From: Porites lobata
Taxonomy: Eukaryota; Cnidaria; Anthozoa; Scleractinia; Poritidae
DNA length: 64,000 nucleotides
Direction: 5' to 3'
NCBI GenBank assembly: GCA_942486035.1
Contig: CALNXK010000324.1
Coordinates: 127,501 to 191,500 of the forward strand
This document shows positions 12,721-24,323 of the stretch, one piece after another. The first letter of the stretch is position 1. Each line of letters starts with the position of its first letter. The position numbers were made by a program, and so were the translations under genes. Under the pieces are notes generated by a model that saw nothing but the letters and a program-made list of their open reading frames with translations, searched no databases and was not told where the DNA came from.

Positions 12721-13396
12721 TTGCCTTAACTATTTCCGTTCGTTTTTTAATACCCAGTCCCCAGTTCACAGTGCGTATTTTATACTTCTCAATACTGACA
12801 GCAAAAAAACCAAGATCTCAAAAAAAACAAAATAGAGCAAGTCACGGTTTTAAAATATAGAACTATTGTGTACAAAGTCTTTCGGAGATTGACGAAGAGG
12901 TTGTTTTGTTAATTCACTTCAGCCTTCTTCAGAATAATTTATTGTTGAAAGAGTGCTTTCTGCAGCAGTCTTGATCTTCTTGGTGAAATCGAGGAACATG
13001 ATAATAGGAATTAAGCGATTGTAATCATACGTTCTCTTAGTACTGAAATAATGTGCTTATTATTAATAAGCCTGTTCCAGGCGTTCAGAATGTGGTCCAG
13101 GATCCTTACTAAAGGCGGGATTCCAAGGCTGCTGGGGAGGGGAGGTGTGGCTGTCTACACCCTTTCCCTTGTAAAATTGAAAAATAATTGTATTTGCGCA
13201 CTTTAAATGCAAAAATATGTGTAACGCCGAAAATATTTGCCATCATTTGCATTCTCAAAGTGTAAAAATTAAAAAATAAAATAGAAATGAAAGCTAAAGA
13301 AGGTAACTCAAACCCAACTCAATCTTAACTCAAACTTAACTCAAACTCAACTCTAATTCAACTCAGACTCGTAACTCGATCATTATCCTATCTCGT
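12721..13396. mobile_element. right part of TTGAGT-ended transposon (truncated copy)
   Basis: Matches the right part of the complete element at 24,324-26,316, including the terminal array of actcaa-type hexamers and the end 'atcctatctc'. The left half is missing at the duplication breakpoint. Confidence 0.65.
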
Positions 13397-13419
13397 TCAT
13401 CTAAATGGCTATTACACTT

Positions 13420-15795
13420 GAGAGATACTAATGACCGAGTTACGAGTTGAGTTGAGTTTGAGTTGAGTTTGAGTTGAGTTTGAGTTAAGTCTGAGTTAAG
13501 TTTGAGTTACCGTTGCTTTCATTTTTGTTAACTTAAAAGTGGTTAATGGAAGATCCAGATCGTTTTTACACAAAATTGACCGACTGTTCGTTTTTTCACG
13601 AATGAAAAAGTGTTTAATAATTTTACATTCCCAAACGTGAAGCGTTGAATTGTCCTCATTTTGTTGGCCTTGACGGTCAAGATGACCGGTCACATTCGAT
13701 GATATTGAAATGAACTAAAGTTTTCTATGCTGTTGTTTACTACCAGTATACACCTGGCTATATTGGGAACTTTGATCTAAAAAAATGAAGTAGAAGTGAA
13801 CTGAATTAAACTGTTGTTTACTTACAATTCACGAATTGAAACAGAAATCGGCGCGGGGTTCGCGAACTTCCGGTCTCAAATTTAACAAAACCCGTAAGTC
13901 CTGAATTTATGTATTTCTTTCCAGCAGATAAAGGATGAATTTTTAAGCCTGTGTAGCGAGACATTTTAGGGTCTTTTAGTTATTTATAGCATTGCGAATG
14001 AAGTGACTGCATTTGTATTAAAGGTGTCGCTTGATATTGTTTTTGTCGGTATGCAAAGTTATTACGGTCCGACAAAACTAAAGCAATCCGTGCACGCTGT
14101 AGCCTGTGTACAGACGCCCCTCCCCTCCCTCAGAAAAAAAAAATCTGAGGGGAGGGGAGGGGCGTCTGTACACAGGCTATGCACGCTGTGTTTTTTTCTC
14201 TTCGTATTTCTTTTCTGTCATTAACTTAAAGAATAATAGAATTAATGACAATTCCATTCAACCTCCCCGTTTGAGAGGCAGATATATATGCGTAACAACG
14301 TACGTTTCGAATCAAAGGTTAAAGTATCGCTTTAGTCGCTGCGTATGTAAATTAACCTGAACTCACTGGAGACAAAAAAACTTGCGATATCTCGGTTAAA
14401 TTCTTGTAAATAAATACTGGCATAAGAGCCAGCCCGTGAATAAGAAATGCTAACGTACGCAATATTGCGGTAAGCTTATGTTTTCACAATGACATGGTCA
14501 ACAGTTTTTTTAAAATTATTTACAGAAAAATCAAAATACGGTAGATCACTTTCATAATGTTCAGTCTGAATTCTTGAACACAAAAGTGCTTGTTTTTACG
14601 CTCCGAAGGCTTTCCGAGGAAACACGAATGCAAAAGTATATGGTAATTTTGCTAATTTTAATCCACGGACTTTTGTCAACACTTCATGCAAAAACAACAA
14701 TGCGTTGCAAAACAGTGTATTTTACCAGACAGCGTTTTGCACATGCCATTATTGATGCAGAAACATTCGGGGCCTCTTCGTGAGTATTTCGCGCATTTTC
14801 GGTATCAGCCGTCGCACTTCGTGCATACTCTTTTCATAAATGAAAATTTCCCGCGGCAATTTAATGGGTTCCTCCCGTAGAAAACAAAAAACTTCAAAAA
14901 ATATTCAAAGTAAGGACTAAAATGTTGATTACTTTGTCAAGTTTGGTAGACAAAGCAACACTGTATTCAATGAAGCGATCCTTTCTATCAAAAGTGAACG
15001 ATACGATAAGTTCTAAATCTCTTTTTGTTGGTTTGAACGGTTTGTTTACATCGAGCTGAGCTATGCGCGGGCTAATCACGCCATCATAATTTTGAAAAAA
15101 AAGTTTTCGCTAAAACTTGGCAAACTTGCGTTATTTACTCATTTTGTTCGACGCATGTTTCTTTGAAAAACTTCAGAAAGATGTTCTTTCGAATTTTTAT
15201 GTTTCAATGAGTAATTTATGGCGTGAAAAGTCGGGTTTTTCGAAACTTTTTGCAAAACAAAAACCTGATAACGCGTATAGCAAGAATTTTTGTTTTGAGA
15301 CGGCAATACTGCACTATATTGACGGCTAGTTGGATCTCCGTATTGAGCCGAAATTGAGCCATCACGAGGAACACTGCTTCGCGTCGCGCCAGAGAGAGAG
15401 GAACCTGGGAGCGAGGTAACTCCGTTTACAAGATGGCGGCTAGGCAAGTCGCAGGTAAAACTCCAGGGATGTTTGCTGGTGGAATAATCGACGACCTCCC
15501 CGACCAATTTAAGAAAAACGGAATTACTCAAAAATGGCTCACAGGCATGGCTCGCATGACTCGCACCGTGGCTCGCGTGGCTCGCAGATTTGGTTGACCC
15601 AACTCGATCGGGTATTAAAAACTAAAATACCACCTCAAAAATAATAATTTTTATATAAATAATCCGCACATTTTATGTCGTGTGGATAGTATTAACGACA
15701 TTTTAAGTAAAAACGGTAACTACAACTTAACTCAAACTTAACTCAAACTCAACTCAAACTCAACTCAACTCTTAACTTGGTAAATAGTCGATCCC
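13420..15795. mobile_element. 2.4-kb TIR transposon with TTGAGT hexamer termini and 9-bp TSD
   Basis: Flanked by perfect direct repeats ATTACACTT (13,411-13,419 and 15,796-15,804). Unit 2 has the uninterrupted target site near 26,331. The ends are inverted copies: both read inwards as G-(A/G)-G-A..., then 'gagttgagttgag' hexamer arrays. No transposase was recognised, so it appears non-autonomous. The 9-bp duplication is typical of Mutator-like elements. It contains a nested near-perfect hairpin at 14,099-14,181 and 'ggctcgc' repeats near 15,540-15,590. Confidence 0.85.
14099..14181. repeat. near-perfect long hairpin
   Basis: Two arms of about 36 bases ('tagcctgtgtacagacgc' outermost) are inverted around an A-rich loop of about 9 bases, with a single-base length difference. 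Probably a tiny foldback element nested in the larger transposon. Confidence 0.85.
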
Positions 15796-16735
15796 ATTAC
15801 ACTTCAGCTGCTCATTAAAGGTGACACCCAATACCTTCATTTCTGGACAACTTTCTACGTACGTAGACTTTGATTTTCATTACTTCGTTTGAGTGCCTTT
15901 GCAACAAATTGAGTTGGTACCAGTTTGAGATTTACCTTCCCTCGTCCGTTAAAGTCCCGTTTCCACATCTCCCATCGTTTCACCACTAACATAAATTTGA
16001 TGGTCATCTGCGTGCATCTTGATGCTGCTTGTGCACAGCGTTGTAGATCAGGTCGTTCTGGAAAACATTCCATAAGAGTGGTCCAAAATTTGAGCGTTGG
16101 GGACAGCCTCTAAACATTGCTTTCCATTCGCTCGAAGTCTCAATTCCAATTCTAACACTATTTGTTCTTTCTAAGAAGTACGACCTTAAGAGACCGATAG
16201 CTTAAAGGTTAATCAAAATCGTCACGTTATACTGCTATACTGTCAAGCTTTATTTTGGGAGGCATAGACATTGGCGAAATTAATGTCCCAGTTAAAGTAA
16301 CGCCAATCGCCTCTTGTTTAAAAAGGCTAAGTATATATGTCTATCCCATTTAACCGGTTAGGAGTAGTTAAACACTCAATCCAGAAAAAAAGCTTAATTG
16401 TAATCTACACTTCTCAAAATGTTACGCCACTGCATCGTGCTGTCGGCAGCCCAATGAATCCCCTCTAAGGGGGTCTTGTTCTCCCCTCGTTACTCTAATA
16501 GTTTAGACACTTGATCAGCTGTATACATAGTTATTAAGCTCAAGTATAAAGTAGACAAATTTTCAGAACTGTTTATCAGGAAAAAACCTTTTCTGTTCAT
16601 CAGAAAATCTTTCCCTCTTGGGGTAGTATTGATAATCACAAGTGAATCCGTCTCTAAGGAACCTAAAATGATTCTTTTCACAAAAGTTGACTATGCGTTA
16701 AGCCATGATTACAACCGTACTTCTTACAGTATAAG

Positions 16736-18178
16736 TTACACATCCTGAATAAGCAGGTCCAAATCATCTGCCAAAATTTGGTGGTCTTCCATCCTTTGGG
16801 AGGGATTTTGCTCTTTGTTTGGAGTTACCTTTACGCTGACCTTGTGTACGTTGGGCGAATTTACATCATGCCAAAGGTCCACAAAATTATTTTCTCGACA
16901 CATACCGTCGTCACTGGCCCGCACACAAATGGGACTCTCTTCGAAATCGGCAATGATTTCTTGGGTGTCCCGGGAGGTAGAGTGCTCCTCCGGTACACGC
17001 ACACAACATGACGAGACGCAGCAGCAACCATCGTCCAAGATAAAAGGAGATGGATCCTGTAGAATTCTTTGCACTTTCTTAGCAAGAAGTTGCAACTTCT
17101 CAGCCTTAATTGAAAACAAATTGATGGAACTAAACCAATGATGTGGGCATTTCATTGTCCGAAGGGCAATGCGAAGCTCTTTCAGTAATGTTGGAAAGCA
17201 TCTTTCAATGTTTTCGTCTGCCCAGAAACCGACTGGTAATTTTTCCATAGTGTTAAGAAAAATAGTTTTAATGTGGTATGAACCGATTTCAGGAACTACG
17301 GGCTGGAGATGGTCCTTTAGGATGATTTTCAATGCCAAGAAACATTTCTTTGCTGTATCTGGTACTAGCTTAGATAGTTCACATTCTGCCACAGAGAAAG
17401 AGAATCTCCAGCTTTTGTTCTCCTTGTCGCATGGTGCCGACTTTGCTACCACATGACAGCCAAGTGACATAATCCTCTGCGCATCAGCCATACTAGGCCA
17501 GTAGCGTGGTCGAGAAGGCCAGTCACTATTGGTTGGCCACTCAGGGCAGTAGAAACAAAATGTGACGTCCAACTCAAAACCAGCAGGCACGGTAATCTTC
17601 AATGCTGGCCCCTTGGATTCGACATGTATTTTTGGCACCAAAACATACCATGGTTTCTTAGGAAAATTGAGAAGAGGGGTGCTTTTCACAGCATCTTTGA
17701 CTTCATTTATGACAAGCATTGGGCTGATCCAAATCGTTTTGTGCATAGGAGGAAGGCAAAATAGCTTAGTGTATCCAATAACCTTGACGCCATCGATAAA
17801 AAGGGGTGCCAAATGTATGTCCCCTTGACCTGAAAAACAAGCTCTTACTGCCATGGGGCAAATCATGACGTCAAGATCAGTGTGAAGAGAACCAAGACTG
17901 AAACCAGCGCAGCAGCTATTACCTAACAGCATCCGTGGGATTCCGTATCTCTCAACCGTACTTCCTGAAAAGATAAGCTTCATTTGCATTCCTGCTGCCT
18001 TTTCCAGCTGAACCTTGATATCATTCAGATAACATTGAGCTCCTTCTTTCAAGTGACGAAGTTCCTCTTCTGTCGGGATATTTTGTTCAACGCACAAAAG
18101 TATTTCTTCAAGAGATTTGGAACTTGTTCCGGTAAATATTAACTTTCTGTGACCACAAGAGACTGGGAAATAGATAGG
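16736..18178 (-). CDS. cGAS-like receptor B, nucleotidyltransferase (Mab-21) exon
   Basis: Final exon of the second cGAS-like gene, open from an acceptor (gctgaaaagg complement, exon start about 18,178) to a TAA at 16,736. The frame holds about 480 residues; the family core is usually about 350. Counting from the leucine codon at 18,097, the G-S motif is at residues 45-46, the D-L-D metal pair at 74-76 and the third Asp at 177 (F-E-L-D-V-T). The helical Mab-21 C-terminal half includes S-Y-H-I-K-T-I-F and C-P-H-H-W-F. A D-D-G-C-C-C-V-S-S-C-C cluster follows at about 355-365, then a polar tail. By family, it would join nucleotides into a cyclic dinucleotide-type signal. The catalytic exon is intact, but its membrane exon carries a stop. 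Confidence 0.8.
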   Translation of the reverse strand, partial: PIYFPVSCGHRKLIFTGTSSKSLEEILLCVEQNIPTEEELRHLKEGAQCYLNDIKVQLEKAAGMQMKLIFSGSTVERYGIPRMLLGNSCCAGFSLGSLHTDLDVMICPMAVRACFSGQGDIHLAPLFIDGVKVIGYTKLFCLPPMHKTIWISPMLVINEVKDAVKSTPLLNFPKKPWYVLVPKIHVESKGPALKITVPAGFELDVTFCFYCPEWPTNSDWPSRPRYWPSMADAQRIMSLGCHVVAKSAPCDKENKSWRFSFSVAECELSKLVPDTAKKCFLALKIILKDHLQPVVPEIGSYHIKTIFLNTMEKLPVGFWADENIERCFPTLLKELRIALRTMKCPHHWFSSINLFSIKAEKLQLLAKKVQRILQDPSPFILDDGCCCVSSCCVRVPEEHSTSRDTQEIIADFEESPICVRASDDGMCRENNFVDLWHDVNSPNVHKVSVKVTPNKEQNPSQRMEDHQILADDLDLLIQDV

Positions 18179-18533
18179 CTGAAAAGGAAGAGCAAAACGT
18201 AGTGGCGTAGTGGTTAAACAAAGGCAGCATAAATAGAAACCGTTTCGTGCATAACACTGTACGTTATAAAAATCCTTCGCACCGATTGCTCTAAAAGATG
18301 TTGGATTAGTGGCTTCCCACTAATAAAGGAACATTATCCAGTGATAAAGCGCGCTGCTATTGTTTTCCTTATTACTTGTCACTTATCATCCACAAGCTGA
18401 TTTTACACTACTTAGCAGTAAACAATCTTAAATAACTTTGAATGTCTATAAAAAGCCTTCGGAGCCTAAATCAGTACTACTTTTAGCATTTATCTCCAAC
18501 TAGTACCTGTGCCATTGTACAACGTGAGCTCAC

Positions 18534-18720
18534 CTTTTTGGTTTGACAAACAAAACCACGTGACCTAAGTCGTTACTGCGAAACACAGAAAACCAAAACA
18601 TGGATCGAAATCCACCAATCATAAACCACAAACCACGAACTTTTGAACTCGTTCAAGACAATTTCTGTTTCCTGAGAGGTCTGCTAAGATGATTGTCAGG
18701 ACTGAAGAACGGAAGCACTA
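18534..18720 (-). other. candidate linker exon of receptor B (phases unresolved)
   Basis: A strong donor (aaaaag/gtgagc) lies at 18,533 on the minus strand, identical in copies C (29,122) and D (36,606). The frame before it is open for about 60 codons and ends in phase 2. That could join the nucleotidyltransferase exon at its gtcacag acceptor. A second candidate frame (V-L-R-E-F-K-D, further upstream) resembles gene A but ends in a stop. Which one is used cannot be decided by eye. Confidence 0.35.
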
Positions 18721-18852
18721 TCTGGCTTTTGAACTTCAGAGTTCACGTGTTTTTGTGTGCTGTAACCGACAGGCGTATCTTTGAATTCGCGAAGTACCTG
18801 TTTCAGTAGTATTGCAACTGCAGTTGAATCTAAGTACAAATTTAGCTCATAC

Positions 18853-19068
18853 CATTTTCCGTTGTAACATCATTAAGGTGATCAACATAGGGACTCCAAC
18901 AACTAGGCCTACTACAAAAACGATTCAGATTGAATAATCCCGTGCACAGCCTGTACCGAATCTGGAGATGTCGACAACCAGTCTAAACAAGGCATAAGCG
19001 AAGAAAAATGCGCCAGCCAATGCGACAGCACCCTTTATCGTTTTAACAGCACCACAGCATACTTTCAT
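18853..19068 (-). pseudogene. two-transmembrane first exon of cGAS-like receptor B, nonsense codon
   Basis: Same 72-codon exon as in copies C and D (start M-K-V-C-C-G after a ctctttccag acceptor, end at gtatgag donor, phase 0). A TGA at 18,925-18,927 replaces the TGT codon seen in C and D, inside the second membrane segment. Translation from the usual start would stop before the nucleotidyltransferase exon. Unless splicing or initiation differs, gene B is not expressed as the full receptor. Confidence 0.7.
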
Positions 19069-19356
19069 GATCGCTGGAAAGAGGGGGAAAAAAGAAAAAA
19101 TATTAGCCAGTACTAATAATAACATTGATAATTAAAGAAATTCTTCTCTTCTTAATTGATTGTCTTAGCCGACCCGCCTTGTTTAGCAAGACATGCAGAT
19201 AGACAAAGAATAATCTCTAGTCATGTAATTTTATTCACACTAACACTGCAAATTGTGCTTGCCTTGAGTACATATGCCTGTCAGTGGCCTATCTGGCGGG
19301 TATACTGCCAGGGGGTACTGCCATACATGAAATCAGTTTATAGGTATGTGCCGCTG

Positions 19357-19558
19357 TTAACCCTTTTCACTGCCAGGGTGTTTGATGGAGTTTTGCAAAG
19401 GTGACTCTACCTTTTGAGTCTATGGACGAAATCCTATGATGTGACCATTCAAATGAAAGATCTCTGCCTGTACTTTCACATGATGCTATTTGTTTGTCAA
19501 AATTTTAGAAATTTGGTCGAAATTTGCCTTTGGCCACATTTGGCAGTGAAAGGGTTAA
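19357..19558. mobile_element. TTAA-type MITE, unit 1 copy
   Basis: Ends are 'ttaacccttttcactgcca' and 'tggcagtgaaagggttaa', inverted copies bounded by TTAA, as in piggyBac-type MITEs. About 200 bases, non-coding. A degraded relative occurs near 9,340-9,430 next to gene A. Confidence 0.8.
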
Positions 19559-20223
19559 GGGTCTGGTTTTTCAACCTACTCTGGGTAGGGTATAGAATCA
19601 GAGAGGTTGTGTCTAAAAAAAAAAGGATGTCATTTTTCGAAAAACTCCGTGGTCAATGGCTTGAAGATTTTACTCTAGGCTAGGGGAACCGGAAATCGGA
19701 AAATCTGAATTTACCTGCAATTAATTCAGTTAAATAGCAAAGAAAGTGTTCACCCCAGTATGAAATTTCCTGAAAATAGCTACTCTAGGATGCGGAGAGA
19801 TGTTGGAGGCTTAGTCTAGTTTAGGGTAGCAAAATTCAGCCGAACTTACTAGGTCAGGTCTAGAGTAAAGGTTCCGGGGTCCCAGTATATCCCTATATAT
19901 ATCCCTACCCGACCATTCTTAAATTACCCCCGGGGTACACTGTAGCTGGGCGTCATTGTTGAGCTTTTATACTTTCCACTGCAGACCTAGATTGGTCCAT
20001 ATGAAAATCTAAGCGGCATCAGCCGTTCAAAGCATTAGCTGTTTATACTAGTTTATAGCACTTTGCAAATGTTCATTCGTTCTTCTACTGCATTTCAACT
20101 GATTCTTCGCTGTGGGTAGACCGAAAGCGAAATTCTACAATATATCCAAAAATACTACGATAAAGGTTTTGTTCTTTATGACCTATGTCAACAGCAGGGC
20201 TGGTACTGAAAGCCTACAAGACT

Positions 20224-21002
20224 TTTCTTAGTCACCTACAGTTACATTTTCCAATGTTTTCCATGACTGCAGAGATGGATTGCGAAGAGTACAAATTAGT
20301 AGCCGTAAGTTTTTAGGCACAGACACTTCCTATCCCCTTACCCAAAAAGGACAAATCTCGAAAAAGGGGACTATGAACACCCTATAGCTAAAGTCAGTTA
20401 CAATAAACGCGAGTACATACCTCCTAAATACACTCCGTACAGGTACAGACAACAATGTCTCGTGACTATCAGCAGATTTTTGGTCATATGACTATAAACA
20501 TAACACCCTAAAATTCTCAAAATACTCAGTACGGTCTGGATCTAGCTAGCGATAGGCTAGGTTACGTTTGATCTTCATCTATAAAGTAACTTTGAAACTA
20601 CAGAGGCAACCCGAAACTTTGAAGTTAAGACTGTGGTGTTGATTATAACATTTTGGTCTTCCACTCACTTCCTTGATCATTTAGGCAAGATCACACATGA
20701 CGCAACTGAATGCTCGTATAGCCGGGATTCCCCTTTTGCTAGCAGAGAAGACCAGATGTTTCCGGCATGTGATAAAACATGAAATGGACTGGAGTGGTAA
20801 CTGCCAACCTTTGACATTGCTAAGTATTTTCCTTAGTCACCTCCAGTTACAGTTTCCAATGTTTCCCATGACTGCAGAGATGGATTGCGAAGAGTACAAA
20901 TTAGTAGCCGTAAGTTTTTAGGCACAGTCACTTCCTATCCCCTTACCCAAAAAGGGCAAATCTCGAAAAAGGGGACTATGAACACCCTATAGCTAAAGTC
21001 AG
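20224..21002. repeat. local tandem duplication upstream of gene B
   Basis: The stretch from 'cttagtcacct' to 'ctatagctaaagtcagtt' occurs at about 20,224-20,400 and again at 20,826-21,002, near-identical, period about 602 bases. The same pattern with an additional copy is present in unit 2. Confidence 0.75.
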
Positions 21003-21238
21003 TTCCACTCACTTCCTTGATCATTTAGGCAAGATCACACATGACGCAACTGAATGCTCGTATAGCCGGGGATTCCCCTTTTGCTAGCAGAGAAGACCAG
21101 ATGTTTCCGGCATGTGATAAAACATGAAATGGACTGGAGTGGTAACTGCCGACCTTTGACATTGCTAAGTATTCGCAGCAAAATATCAAATGTGAATTTT
21201 AAGACCGACACTTGAGATGTGTTTTGCAACGGAACCAA

Positions 21239-21460
21239 TGGGGCTACAGAAAGGGTCTATCATCTGAATCATTTTAATATACCTTACAGCGATGTGGAAG
21301 CTATCCATAAGACGATGGCAAAGTAATTGGAGCAATCTTTATTGATTTCAGAAAAGCCTTTCATTCCGGAGACCATAACATCCTAGGCTATGAGTTGCAA
21401 GCCTGCGGCATAACTGGTAGCCTTTGGGATTGGTTACTAAGGTCCTGCTAAGACACCGCT
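21239..21460 (+). pseudogene. LINE reverse-transcriptase fragment
   Basis: Translation of about 21,322-21,450 gives I-F-I-D-F-R-K-A-F-H, then D-H-N-I-L and C-G-I-T-G. This is the conserved palm-region pattern (F-x-D-F-x-K-A-F-D-S-V-D-H) of CR1/L2-like LINE reverse transcriptases. The Asp after A-F is replaced by His. Nothing else of the domain is preserved nearby. Confidence 0.65.
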
Positions 21461-21853
21461 CCACTCATGTGCCGAACCTAATTGATGAAAGTACGACAAA
21501 AGAGCGGCGTCTGAATCAATTTCTTTTTTTTGGTACGGCAGTTTTAGCTAGGTGTGGCAAAGGTGTTTTGTGCGGCAAAAGTTCGACAGAGTCTGCCGGT
21601 TATAAGATGCATCGCGAAATCACAACAGAGTTAGAGCTAGCAAGCAAACTTTTGTTGAAAAAATGCTGCGCTTTATAAGCGAAAAAATGCGGTATATATA
21701 GACTATACTTCCTCATGGAACTTTCTCCATATCAGTGTCGGGAAGCTGTTCTCTTGCTACTTTTGCCGAAATTCGAGGGCAACCAACAAGAATATAGTTC
21801 AAAACCACTTAAACATAACATTGTTGAATGTATTTTAGTATTTAAACGGTAGA

Positions 21854-22439
21854 TATATTCACTTGGATAGTTAGAAGGGCTTTAAATGCAATCTCCGAAA
21901 TAAAACTGAAACTTAATTTGCTATGCGAGTTTTAAAAAACAGAAAATTACTGTTATTTACCATCAAGAGAAGATCAAAATTGACTCTCAGTGTCACGTTT
22001 TATAAGTGTAGAACGACAATAATTTTGGGAATTTCCGGTTAAATAAATAAAAATAATAAAATAAAGACTTCATGAATGTGTCAAATGCCTAGCTTACACT
22101 GGGTGTAAACTAATTGTGGACACCTAACTAACTAACTACCTAAAAAAGGAAATCAAACAACTAAAATAAACAAACTCGGAAATCCTGCCCACCCCATTAA
22201 TTGTTCTAAGAGTTGCACAAGTGACAGTTCTTACAGGTGTCAGTTCTAATGTGGTTCTTTGTCCACTTAATGTCACCCGTTACAGAACTCTTAATATATA
22301 TATGGATACTAAATTTTGACCATATTACAGGGCCGATATCTATAATACCGTGTTTCCCACAGGTGGTAGTGTTTATTCTTGGAATCATAAAATTGCCTGA
22401 ATTTCCCAGGTTAAAACTTCGGTTGCTTAAATTAAATTA
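21854..22439. other. unduplicated spacer right of unit 1
   Basis: The collinearity with unit 2 stops abruptly after 'cggtagatata'. Beyond it no gene or clear repeat was recognised. Confidence 0.45.
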
Positions 22440-23035
22440 GTATTAATTCAAAATATTTCCCAGATTCTGATTGGCTAAAAGCACACGTTTAATTCACCAT
22501 AACCAGTTACTGATGACCAAATTTGAACGAGAAAATGACGTCAAAAATGCGGCGTTTTCGCAGGTTAAGGCACCGTTAACCGAGAAGACCTGGGGACGAG
22601 GTTGAGTTGTTTCGGTTGTGAACTTGAAAAAATGGTGGACATTTCACTCGTTTCAAAAGTAAGAAGTAGGCGAAAAAATAGCTAAAAACATGGCAAGAAC
22701 AGCAAGAAGACAACTCGAAGGGCGACATCTGCTATTTGGAGAATATTTGCGGAGCTGGACAAACCTAAACGTACACTATCGAAGATAAGTGAACATCGAT
22801 GGATCGATGGAGGTAAGCATGTTTTAGCTATGTTTTTAAACTAGGAATTATTTTGAATGAATAATAAAACAGTTATTGGATTCGGCTTTCGTATCATATG
22901 AAGAATTATGGAGATCTCGGAGGGTGTAATCCGCCTCGGCCTACGGCCTCGACGGATAACACCCTCCTTGATCTCCATAATTCTTCATAAGATACTCAGC
23001 CTCATTCATTAACTGTTAAATATCGGATATATAAC
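22440..23035. repeat. interspersed repeat R2 with palindromic tail
   Basis: Shares long blocks with 55,676-56,165, including 'ccgagaagacctggggacga' and 'attcggctttcgta'. The part at 22,905-22,992 is a near-perfect palindrome around 'ggcctacggcc', which the second copy lacks. Non-coding. Confidence 0.7.
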
Positions 23036-23169
23036 TAGGGCATAAATTATACTTAACTTTGTACTTTATTATTGCTATTTCCTTCAGCCTATGGTTTAGC
23101 AGTGAGGAGAGTTTAGCCCTTACAAGAAGTTCCTTGTATGCACTACTTTTATCACAATAGACTGATCTA

Positions 23170-24212
23170 CGGGGTGTTTCAAAAGTTCGTTCCGATTTTT
23201 TATTCGCTTAAATTTCACTAATTATTAACAAAAAAACCTTTTGTAAAACTTAGTATGTTATTCATTATTCATTTAACATTGAATAACTAAAATATTAGTA
23301 AACAGAATGTCTTCTTGTATGTTTTCTGACATTTCCTAAGAGGTGAATGCGAGCGAGCTCCCAAAGCGTGTCCAAAGTCACATTCTTCCAGGCGAAGCGT
23401 AGTCACTGTCTTAGCTCGTCCAGTGTTTTGGGGGCTGGATCTTTGTATGTTGTCTCGTCTACGATAATCCAGATGGTGTCTAGGGGGTTCAAATCACGTG
23501 AGTTTGCCGGCGGGTCCTCCCTTGGTATAAAGTTGGCAAATCCTTCTGACACCATGATTGCATGAAGTGTGCCCCACCTTTTTCTCTTCAAGGCTTTCCA
23601 ACTTTTTTTTGTAAATTTTCCCCATACCGTTGTGCTCGAAACTTTGATCGATAATGTGAAGTTGAAATTTTTTTACCTTTCTGTTTTGTGGAATTATTAC
23701 ACATATACTTACAGCTTTTTCTATAATATTTCTCACACAGTTTGTGAAAAAACGGCCATCCACTCCTTGGTTCATCTTCTAAGGTCTTTACTTTTGACCA
23801 CTTGTTCGGTCATCGTTCAGACTTCTTCAACAATTTGGCATTGTTTTGGACTGAATGGCCAGAAGACCATAAAAATAGATGCCTGAGCTCTAGCACAAAC
23901 AGTGCAAGCTATCATTCCTGATCATTTTCATGAAGGAGTAGAGAAAATAAAATAAAACGTTAAAAATACCAAAACAGAAAACCTACAAAATGGGCAGAAA
24001 AGTATATGGGAGGGGGGGGAACTCGCGTGCGTGTACAGTTGGGGCAAAAATTAAAAAAAAATTATAATTTCTTCAAACTTTAGTCTGAAATTGCTTTGAA
24101 CGGTTATTTAGATAAATTTCTTACCTGAAACATTTTACATTTGCCTAAAGAAGCATTAAATGCTTTGCGCAAAATACAATTTACAATCGGAAAGAACTTT
24201 TGAAACACCCTG
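23170..24212 (-). mobile_element. mariner/Tc1-type transposon relic
   Basis: Terminal inverted repeats ('ggggtgtttcaaaagttc' left; complement of 'gaacttttgaaacaccc' right) are bounded by TA at 23,168 and 24,213. The minus strand encodes transposase pieces in two frames: V-D-G-R-F-F-T near 23,760 and S-R-D-L-N-P-L-D-T-I-W with P-K-T-L-D-E-L-R-Q near 23,410-23,500. The latter is the typical mariner S-P-D-L-N-P-L-D region. Frames are broken and the element is shorter than usual (about 1.3 kb), so it is dead. Confidence 0.85.
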
Positions 24213-24323
24213 TATGCGCTCTTTCTTGGAGTCTCTCAATCTTCGGGCTATCAGATTTTCTACAAAAGTGCCATACCGTCTGACGATAAATTAATTGTGG
24301 AAAATAAAAGATTTGTCAACGCG

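Larger units (their letters stand above)
12721..21853. repeat. segmental duplication, unit 1 (carries gene B)
   Basis: From the phrase 'tatttccgttcg' to 'aaacggtagatata' this unit is nearly collinear with about 25,642-33,185. The main differences are a 2.4-kb transposon present only here (13,420-15,795) and one fewer internal tandem copy at the 3' end. The left breakpoint lies inside a hexamer-ended transposon that is complete only in unit 2. Confidence 0.85.

Noticed and set aside
13310..13510. TTGAGT/ACTCAA hexamer runs considered as interstitial telomere repeats
   Set aside because: The unit is not TTAGGG, and the runs sit exactly at transposon termini in inverted orientation.
14003..14360. 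Two overlapping plus-strand open frames
   Set aside because: They cross the long hairpin at 14,099-14,181 inside a transposon and are low-complexity.
16778..17828. Plus-strand open frames opposite the cGAS-like exon of copy B (and equivalents in C and D)
   Set aside because: They repeat in all copies only because the antisense gene is conserved. They show no domain and end at non-homologous points.
19156..19404. Open frame beginning M-I-V-L-A-D, present in all three duplicated units
   Set aside because: Its conservation is explained by the recent duplication. It runs into the TTAA MITE and shows no family resemblance.
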